8,364 nucleotides of DNA, from the NCBI GenBank assembly GCA_018659505.1, contig JABJMI010000204.1, forward strand, positions 1 through 8,364, given 5' to 3'. Origin of the DNA: Planctomicrobium sp. Its GTDB lineage: Bacteria > Planctomycetota > Planctomycetia > Planctomycetales > Planctomycetaceae. A program made the position numbers and the translations under genes. Below the pieces are notes generated by a model that was not told the DNA's origin, did not search any database, and worked only from the letters and a program-made list of their open reading frames with translations. Below, in pieces: positions 1 to 5,700 of the stretch. Each line of letters begins with the position of its first letter. Within the stretch, counting starts at the first letter, position 1.

Positions 1-335
1 AACATGACGGCATCATCAACTAGGTTCCCCCAATTGTTCTCTGGATGTGTGCGAATTACGCCCGGTACGCCGACCATATCCTGATAGCGACCTGTCAAAA
101 GTGCTGCGCGGGTCGGAGAGCAAACGGGGCAGTTGGCGTAAAACTCAGTGAACTTCATTCCCTCAGCGAGTAGCTGATCAATATAAGGAGACTTCAAGTC
201 CTGAGCACCATACGAACTCAAATCACCATAGCCGAGATCATCCACAAGAATGACTAGGATATTCGGGAGTTCTTGTGCATTCGCGAGACATGCAATCGAG
301 TTCAGAAGGAATGTTAAAGCAAGTAATGCTTTCAT
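1..335 (-). CDS. Secreted sulfatase (arylsulfatase-type), N-terminal part; runs off left edge
   Basis: Partial gene: the first 111 codons are present, against roughly 450-600 in the family. Sulfatases hydrolyse sulfate esters, in planctomycetes typically on sulfated polysaccharides, in the periplasm or outside the cell. Visible features: a Sec-type signal peptide at residues 1-20 (MKALL start, hydrophobic core, likely cleavage at ANA|QE); then NILVILVDDLGYGDL at 25-39, in which D32-D33 are the expected metal-binding aspartates; then the sulfatase signature CSPTRAALLTGR at 72-83. C72 is the residue matured to formylglycine and R76 is the invariant arginine of C-x-P-x-R, so the visible active site looks intact. 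Substrate class cannot be told from this part. The ATG at 333-335 is chosen because the signal peptide begins there; no strong Shine-Dalgarno precedes it. It is divergent from the E2 gene across an 839-bp gap. Family call is firm; the rest lies outside the window. Confidence 0.95.
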   Translation of the reverse strand, partial: MKALLALTFLLNSIACLANAQELPNILVILVDDLGYGDLSSYGAQDLKSPYIDQLLAEGMKFTEFYANCPVCSPTRAALLTGRYQDMVGVPGVIRTHPENNWGNLVDDAVM

Positions 336-545
336 GTTTGAGCCTGTATTCAGAGTCGAATTGTTGAATTCATAAACGTCGACGAGTTTGTGTCTTATCG
401 TAGCTTCTGAAAATCAATGACGCGACTCTCTCCTCATTGCACGTCCTACGAATTTGGGATTGAATAATTATCGTGATATCTTCCTGCCTGAAGAGGCGCC
501 ACGAATGCCGATGAGCATGTTTTGTGGCAATCCTCATCAAGATTT
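336..545. other. Intergenic stretch upstream of the sulfatase; no gene seen
   Basis: This stretch lies between the sulfatase start and the MITE-like element. It should contain the sulfatase promoter (minus strand), but I see no convincing -35/-10 pair and no operator-like palindrome. Reading frames are short and lack start-site signals. Confidence 0.5.
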
Positions 546-588
546 AGAACGCGGATCGACACGGATGCTGCGGATTTTCACAGATCAG
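546..588 (+). repeat. Left inverted-repeat arm of the MITE-like element
   Basis: This 43-nt arm pairs imperfectly (32/43) with 732-774. It carries the words cgcggat, acggat, gcggat and cagatcag in a quasi-periodic arrangement. Confidence 0.7.
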
Positions 589-731
589 AAATGAAACAGA
601 ACCGCAATCACGAGTTCTATCTTATGACTTTGAAACGAAGTTTTATGTCTTCCACAGAAGAAGGCATTGATCAATCTCTGGTCCCGATTGGAATCTTGCT
701 CTCTCTCTCAATTAACATTTTCAGTTAAAAA

Positions 732-774
732 CTGATCCGCGTAAATCTGCTTCATCTGCGAAAATCCGCGTTCT
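732..774 (-). repeat. Right inverted-repeat arm of the MITE-like element
   Basis: This is the reverse-complement partner of 546-588. Read on the minus strand it starts agaacgcggat and ends gcggatcag, the same ends as the left arm. Confidence 0.7.
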
Positions 775-817
775 CAAATGAGTTCATATACGGGGATTGG
801 ATTTCACAATACCACTT

Positions 818-846
818 AGACAGGGAGCTTACGCCCCCCGCTCGCC
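818..846. repeat. Short GC-rich hairpin repeat (gggagcttacgc type)
   Basis: The core gggagcttacgcccccc is a near-palindrome (gggagc, ttac loop, gctccc with one mismatch), followed by gctcgcc. Short gggagcttacgctccc-like words recur in intergenic DNA of many planctomycetes from memory. Only one copy lies in this window, so the repeat nature cannot be shown here. Confidence 0.4.
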
Positions 847-902
847 GAAAATGGTTGATGATCGATCCAGAACTCATGGGACTTGTGCTTGGGGTTGTGA
901 TT

Positions 903-978
903 TGCGATTCGTTTTCAGTTGCTGCAACTTCCTGAATGGCTTTGTCGCTAAACATTGAATTGAGGCAAACGAATCGCA
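903..978. repeat. 12-bp perfect inverted repeat with a nested palindrome
   Basis: The sequence tgcgattcgttt (903-914) is the exact reverse complement of aaacgaatcgca (967-978), with 52 nt between them. The spacer contains a second tight palindrome, agttgc-t-gcaact (917-929). It is not followed by a T-tract, so it is not an intrinsic terminator. A structured transcript or a pair of protein-binding half-sites are both possible; function is unknown. Confidence 0.5.
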
Positions 979-1125
979 GAGTCCGTAGATGTTTGAGAAA
1001 ATATGCCTCACAGGGATGCAGGAATTTCAACTCGCTGGCTATGATAAGGAGAGTGCTCAATATATCGGATTCACATCTGAGACGTTTTTGTTAACGGACA
1101 GGTGAAAAATTCAAACAACAAACTG

Positions 1126-1144
1126 TGGTATCCTCGCAATACCA
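1126..1144 (+). promoter_or_regulatory. Small hairpin in the presumed sucB leader
   Basis: The arms tggtat (1126-1131) and atacca (1139-1144) are perfectly complementary around a 7-nt loop. The hairpin ends about 30 nt before the sucB ATG and does not cover the Shine-Dalgarno-like aaagg at 1161-1165. A stem of 6 bp can arise by chance, so a regulatory role is only a guess. Confidence 0.25.
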
Positions 1145-1174
1145 GACAAATTTCAGGCGCAAAGGTAGTCCAGA

Positions 1175-2347
1175 ATGGCGATCGAAATTCGGGTTCCATC
1201 TGTTGGAGAGTCGATTAGCGAAGTCTTTATCGGTGAGTGGTACGCAAAGCAGGGTGACTGGGTTGCGGTTGACCAGGATCTCGTCGGCTTGGAAACAGAC
1301 AAAGCAACCTTCGATGTTCCCAGTCCTGATGGGGGTATTCTTACCGAAATCGTCAAAAACGCAGGTGACACAGCTGCCATTGGTGATGTCATCGCGACTC
1401 TCGAGCCTGGACCGAATCCAGGCGGAGACAATGCCGAACCCGCTGCCAAATCTGAACAGTCAGCGACTTCTGCGAAAGCCGATAACGCTTCAAAAGGGTC
1501 TGGAGGACACGTTATGCCAGCTGCCGGTCGCGTTGCTGGTGAAAACAACATCGATGCCACACAGGTCCAAGGCTCTGGACCTGGTGGAAGAATCTTAAAA
1601 GAAGATGTACAGAACCACTTAGCTGGTGGCTCGGGCGATTCCGCTGGAAGAGAAGAACGACGCGTTCCGATGTCTCCTATGAGGCAAACAATTGCTCGCA
1701 GACTTGTGAGTGCCCAAAAAGATTCAGCTTTGTTGACGACATTCAATGAATGTGACATGTCAGCGATCAAACGACTTCGCAGCGAGTATCAAGATCAGTT
1801 CGTAAAGAAATACGATATTAAGCTCGGGTTTATGTCTTTTTTCGTGAAGGCAGTGATCAATGCCCTCAACGAATTCCCTGCCGTTGGTGCTCAAGTTGAT
1901 GGAACAAACCTAGTCTATCGCAATTACGCTGATATCGGAGTCGCTATTGGAGCCGGGAAAGGCCTGGTCGTTCCGATCATTCGAAATTCAGAACGACTCA
2001 GTTTTTCGCAAATTGAACAGGCAATTGCTGACTTTGCCAAACGAGCGAAGAACAACAAAATCACCCTCGAAGAGTTAGAAGGTGGAACATTCACCATCAC
2101 AAACGGTGGTGTCTATGGCTCTCTACTTTCAACTCCAATTGTGAATCCACCGCAGAGTGGTGTTCTCGGAATGCACGGAATTGTCGATCGCCCAGTCGCG
2201 GTCAACGGTGAAGTCGTAATCCGCCCGATGATGTACATCGCCCTGACCTACGATCACAGAGTTGTCGATGGACGTGAAGCGGTCTCGTTCCTTGTTAGTG
2301 TCAAGGACGCTATCGAAGATCCGACCAGACTACTATTGGAAGTCTAA
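1175..2347 (+). CDS. sucB: Dihydrolipoyllysine succinyltransferase, E2 of 2-oxoglutarate dehydrogenase
   Basis: Complete, 390 aa, typical for SucB/OdhB. E2 moves the succinyl group from the E1-bound intermediate through its lipoyl arm to CoA, giving succinyl-CoA in the TCA cycle; it forms the core of the cytoplasmic complex. Domains: one lipoyl domain at about 1-77, with lipoyl-lysine K43 in ETDKATFDV; an Ala/Ser/Gly-rich flexible linker (about 78-110); an E1/E3-binding domain (about 113-149, [11 protein letters not shown]); and the acyltransferase domain (about 162-390). Catalytic H361 and D365 sit in DHRVVDG near the C-terminus, as expected. One lipoyl domain and the [10 protein letters not shown] opening favour the 2-oxoglutarate enzyme over pyruvate or branched-chain E2. 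The ATG at 1175 is supported by aaagg 9 nt upstream and by homology starting at residue 1. E1 (sucA) and E3 (lpd) are not adjacent: 839 bp without a gene precede it and a terminator follows. Confidence 0.94.
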   Translation: MAIEIRVPSVGESISEVFIGEWYAKQGDWVAVDQDLVGLETDKATFDVPSPDGGILTEIVKNAGDTAAIGDVIATLEPGPNPGGDNAEPAAKSEQSATSAKADNASKGSGGHVMPAAGRVAGENNIDATQVQGSGPGGRILKEDVQNHLAGGSGDSAGREERRVPMSPMRQTIARRLVSAQKDSALLTTFNECDMSAIKRLRSEYQDQFVKKYDIKLGFMSFFVKAVINALNEFPAVGAQVDGTNLVYRNYADIGVAIGAGKGLVVPIIRNSERLSFSQIEQAIADFAKRAKNNKITLEELEGGTFTITNGGVYGSLLSTPIVNPPQSGVLGMHGIVDRPVAVNGEVVIRPMMYIALTYDHRVVDGREAVSFLVSVKDAIEDPTRLLLEV

Positions 2348-2382
2348 AAAGCTTCGAAATCATTCAACCTAACTCAAATTTT

Positions 2383-2415
2383 CAAGCCCAGTGAAGCATC
2401 ACTGGGCTTGTTTTT
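2383..2415 (+). terminator. Rho-independent terminator of sucB
   Basis: A perfect 12-bp stem, caagcccagtga (2383-2394) with tcactgggcttg (2399-2410), closes a 4-nt agca loop and is followed directly by five T residues (2411-2415). It begins 35 nt after the sucB stop codon. It should end the sucB transcript and separate it from the giant surface-protein gene. Confidence 0.92.
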
Positions 2416-2427
2416 ATGCTTGTGACT

Positions 2428-2447
2428 CGGTGTTGAATCTCAGGATC
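2428..2447 (+). repeat. Imperfect 20-bp direct repeat, copy 1
   Basis: Reads cggtgttgaatctcaggatc. It matches 2717-2736 except for one single-base indel in each copy. It lies just after the sucB terminator. Confidence 0.5.
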
Positions 2448-2618
2448 AGCGATTGCAATTGTTTCATAATTAAACAGCTGCCTGAACCTATTGGTAGTTT
2501 AGGTTAATTGGGTAGCTGTATCTTGAGTCGAAATATCGTCAACACCGAACCTTTCGTTAGAACCCGCAAAGTTTCACTCAACCGTACGACCTGAATACGC
2601 CGAAGATTCAGAAGAACG

Positions 2619-2659
2619 CACAGACTCCACTCTGTGTCCGTCCCGCTGATGGTGACGGA
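2619..2659 (+). other. Two back-to-back hairpins in the leader
   Basis: Hairpin one pairs cacaga (2619-2624) with tctgtg (2631-2636) around 6 nt. Hairpin two begins on the very next base and pairs tccgtc (2637-2642) with gacgga (2654-2659); two inner C-G pairs (2643-2644 with 2651-2652) extend it past a one-base bulge. No T-tract follows, so this is not a terminator. If the transcript starts upstream, these would be stacked stems in the 5' leader, about 120 nt before the start codon. Confidence 0.4.
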
Positions 2660-2716
2660 TGATGAACAAAGTTGGATTTGTGTCAAGGAGTGCCAGGCAT
2701 CGCAATAAATGGAATG

Positions 2717-2736
2717 CGGTGTTGAATACTCGGATC
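2717..2736 (+). repeat. Imperfect 20-bp direct repeat, copy 2
   Basis: Reads cggtgttgaatactcggatc, 289 bp downstream of copy 1 and 40 bp before the start of the giant gene. The two copies bracket most of the intergenic region. Confidence 0.5.
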
Positions 2737-2776
2737 GACTGAAGTAACCACAATTCAGTGGCTGTTGGAGAGACTC

Positions 2777-5700
2777 ATGCATTGGACTCGAAGAGTCGGA
2801 ATACTCTGCCTTGGTCTGTTTTCTCTGGGACTCGGAAGAGTTTGCCCGGGACAGGACAATATCGCAGTGAATAATGGTGGAGTTGTCTACTTAGACGATT
2901 TCAGCGGCTCCGTGTTTCTGTCGAATGACGGCGGAAACTATCTTCTATTCCACAAAGTGGTCGGCGAGGGAGTCGGGCACGAAGATGGTTACTCTCGCCT
3001 TGGTGTGAGAACCCGTCTCTGGGAAGACCTCGACCGACACATTTTCGGTGAAGTTCATGCCTTAATCACTGATGATGCCCGTATCGGGTTCAACATCGGT
3101 GGTGGAGCCAGAAAGCAGGTCGGTGGCGGCATACTAGGTATCCACGGCTGGTTTGATGATTACGAAACCGGTCAGGAAAACCGTTATCGTCAAATTACTG
3201 GTGGCTTTGAATATCTCCACCCGATCTTTGACATTCGCAGCAATGTTTACGTTCCAATTGATGAAACAGAAACCTTCGTTGGAATTGTGAACCAAGGTAC
3301 TGACCTTTCCTTCTTGGGGAATAATCTTGTCACTGCTGGAACAATCGCAACTGAACGTGCCTACTATGGTTGGGACCTCGAAGGGGGTGGACCAGTTCCT
3401 CTCGCTGAGAACTGGTTGCGTGCGTATGGTGGGATCTACCAACTTCTTTTTGAAGGCGATACAACGACCGGTTTCCGTGCTCGGGCAGAAGCTCGCTTCA
3501 TGGAAGGTGTGAACCTAAACTTGATGGTCAGCGAAGACGATAAATACGGAACCAACGTCAATCTTGGAGTTGAAGTTCGCTTCCGCGGCACAATGCCGAC
3601 TCGCTTCCAATCGGGACTTTTAGCAGATCGTCGTTACGATCAAGTTCGACGTGTTTGGCCAGTCCAAACTCAGGTTGAGAATGTCGGAGCAGCGCTTCCT
3701 GTCACAAATCCAGGTACTGACGATCCGATTCAAATTGTCTTCGTAGACAACACGAATTCAGGTGGATCAGGCACATTTGAAGATCCATTCGAAATGTTGC
3801 CGAGCGGGGATGCTGATGCAGACATCTTCCTAGTGGATACAGGCTCAGGTTCCACTTTCGGGAATATCTCACTCTTCGACGGACAACAAATCCTCGGAGC
3901 AGGCAAGCCTCACATGATCGATACCGAGCAACTTGGTGTCGTTCAACTCCCATCTGAATTCAATCAAGTCAGCGGAAATTTCCCGACTCTTGAGTCAACA
4001 ATTTCAACACCAATCATCACGCTCGCAAACGATAATGTCGTGCGTGGGTTTAACCTGATTGGTGAAAATGGAATCGCTGGCGATGCGGTTGACAACTTCT
4101 TGCTCGAATGCCTTCATAGTGACGTTATCGAGAACGGAATCGTCATCAGTAATGCAACTGGCATGGGTATCGTTCGTGATGTTGACTTTGCCGTCATGAG
4201 TGGTGGAACCGGTGTCAGCGTGACCAATTCAACTGCTGGTGGACAACTTAACGTCGCAATTAGTGAAGTTGAAATTGATGGTGGTGCTTCAGGTATTGTT
4301 GTCGCCGGCGATGGTGGCGACGTCATGTACAGCATCGATAATATCGAAGTCGTCAATACGACAGTTGCCGGTCTTACACTGGCTGGCACTGACGGTGCAT
4401 TGATTGGTACCGTTGATGGAACCGTCGCTGGTGATGTGAACGGAACAATTCTTGATGACAACTTCGGTAACGGAGTCCTTGTCCAACTCGATAATGCCAC
4501 CGGAACAAGCACTTTCACAGGCTTAGAAGCGAGTGGTAACGGAACCATGGGGATGGATCTCGACGGTGTTAAAATCGTCGCTGAAAACATGAGCAATTAC
4601 ACCGTCAACATTTTTGACAGCACGATTGACGGTGCAATGGATGATGGAATTGATTCGAGTGCGGATGAGTCTGTCCTCGTTCTCAATGTCGATCCGACTT
4701 CAATTGTCGATAGCGTGGACAACGCACTTGAGTTTACAGCGAGTAACGATTCGTTATTCACTGCAAACTTTGTAGAAGTCGATATGGCAGATTCTCTGAA
4801 CGATGCCATTAACGGTATGGTTCTCTCGAGCTCAAACGCCACTCTGAACTTCGCACAATTCGATGCGAGTGGTTCAACTGGCGATGGTGTTGATGTTGTT
4901 GTCCAAGATGGTTCGTCACTAACAGCCATTTTCGACAACTCAGATGACACCACAACTTTCCTTGATACAACTAATGGATTCTCCAATAGTGATAGCAGCG
5001 CCATCAATGTTGACGTCTCAGACGATTCTAACGCAACTCTGATCTTCACTGATATCAACGCAGACAACCTCGCTGCTGATGGTGGTGTCAATCTCATCGC
5101 TAGCATGAACAGTCAGATCAGCAGTTCTTGGACGAACGGTTCAATCTCTGATGGAGACGCGACAGGAGTGACATTGGATGCAGATGGAGCGGGATCGGGA
5201 ATCGTGGCAACATTTACGAATGTTGCAATCGACCGCAATGCTGGCGACGGAATTGACGCATCACTGACAGGCGGGAATGCATCTTCCGTCCTTGGCGTGG
5301 TACTGAACTCAGTCACACTCAACGAAAACATGAATGGTCTTGATTACGAGATCAATGGCTCTCAAGCGATGGGTGGCATCATCTTCAACGAAGCCGATCT
5401 ATCGAACAATAATTTAGATGCCTTCCAGTTCGATGTTACCGGCGGAGCGATTCTGCAAGCGGATACAACAGTCCCGATGATTCCTGGGACGATCGTCAAT
5501 GACTTCTCAAATAGTGGGAGCAACGCTTTCCAGGGAACTGTTAACGGAACAGGTTCAAGGGCTGTTATCAACATCTCTGATGCACTTGCTGAGAATTCAG
5601 GTGAAGAGGGTGCGTTGTTTGACAACACCTTCAGCGGTCAACTTGTCTTCAACTACACCAATGGTTCATTGAACATGAGCGGATTCGATGGTCTCTCAAC

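Larger units (their letters stand above)
546..774. mobile_element. MITE-like element with 43-nt imperfect terminal inverted repeats
   Basis: The left arm (546-588, starting agaacgcggat and ending cagatcag) and the reverse complement of the right arm (732-774) align over 43 nt without gaps, with 32 of 43 positions identical by hand count. The outer 11 nt are perfect. Each arm is built from iterated gcggat/cagat words about 10-13 nt apart. The 143-bp core (589-731) has no intact gene. The organisation (short, inverted ends, non-coding core) is that of a miniature inverted-repeat element or a decayed transposable cassette. Repeats of this gcggat/cagat type are, from memory, scattered in intergenic DNA of planctomycetes and other phyla. 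No clear target-site duplication is seen at the outer edges. Mobility is inferred, not shown. Confidence 0.55.
775..1125. other. Gene-free intergenic stretch between the MITE-like element and the sucB leader
   Basis: No credible gene was found. A 102-codon minus-strand frame (752-1060) reads through the repeat arm and the GC-rich hairpin repeat, has mixed low-information composition, and matches no family I know. The stretch holds the short hairpin repeat near 818-846 and the inverted repeat 903-978, described separately. The sucB promoter should lie toward its right end, but no clear -35/-10 pair is visible. Confidence 0.5.
2416..2776. other. Intergenic leader region of the giant surface-protein gene
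   Basis: No credible gene was found; a 92-codon minus-strand frame (2504-2782) overlaps the next gene's start and resembles nothing. The region must carry the promoter of the 2777 gene, but no convincing -35/-10 pair was recognised. It contains the paired hairpins at 2619-2659 and the spaced direct repeat at 2428-2447 and 2717-2736. A good Shine-Dalgarno, ggagag, lies at 2767-2772. Confidence 0.5.

Noticed and set aside
279..335. Lipoprotein signal in the sulfatase (C16 after S-I-A)
   Set aside because: The -3 position is Ser rather than Leu/Val/Ile, and an ANA|Q type cleavage site follows, so a Sec signal peptidase I site fits better.
522..728. 68-codon plus-strand reading frame across the MITE-like element
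   Set aside because: It begins outside the element and runs through its left arm and core; the peptide looks like translated repeat sequence.
530..790. Target-site duplication around the MITE-like element
   Set aside because: Flanks (caagattt on the left, caaatgag on the right) share no exact direct repeat longer than a few bases.
752..1060. 102-codon minus-strand reading frame in the sulfatase-sucB gap
   Set aside because: It reads through the repeat arm at 732-774 and the GC-rich hairpin repeat, has no family resemblance and no supporting start signal.
1125..1770. Alternative-frame plus- and minus-strand ORFs overlapping sucB
   Set aside because: The sucB frame carries every expected domain and catalytic residue, so the overlaps are shadows.
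2450..2475. Sigma-70-like promoter (ttgcaa with taatta)
   Set aside because: The spacing is only 8 nt, far from the usual 16-18, so it cannot be supported.
2504..2782. 92-codon minus-strand reading frame in the leader of the giant gene
   Set aside because: It overlaps the start of the giant gene antisense, covers the paired hairpins, and resembles no known protein.
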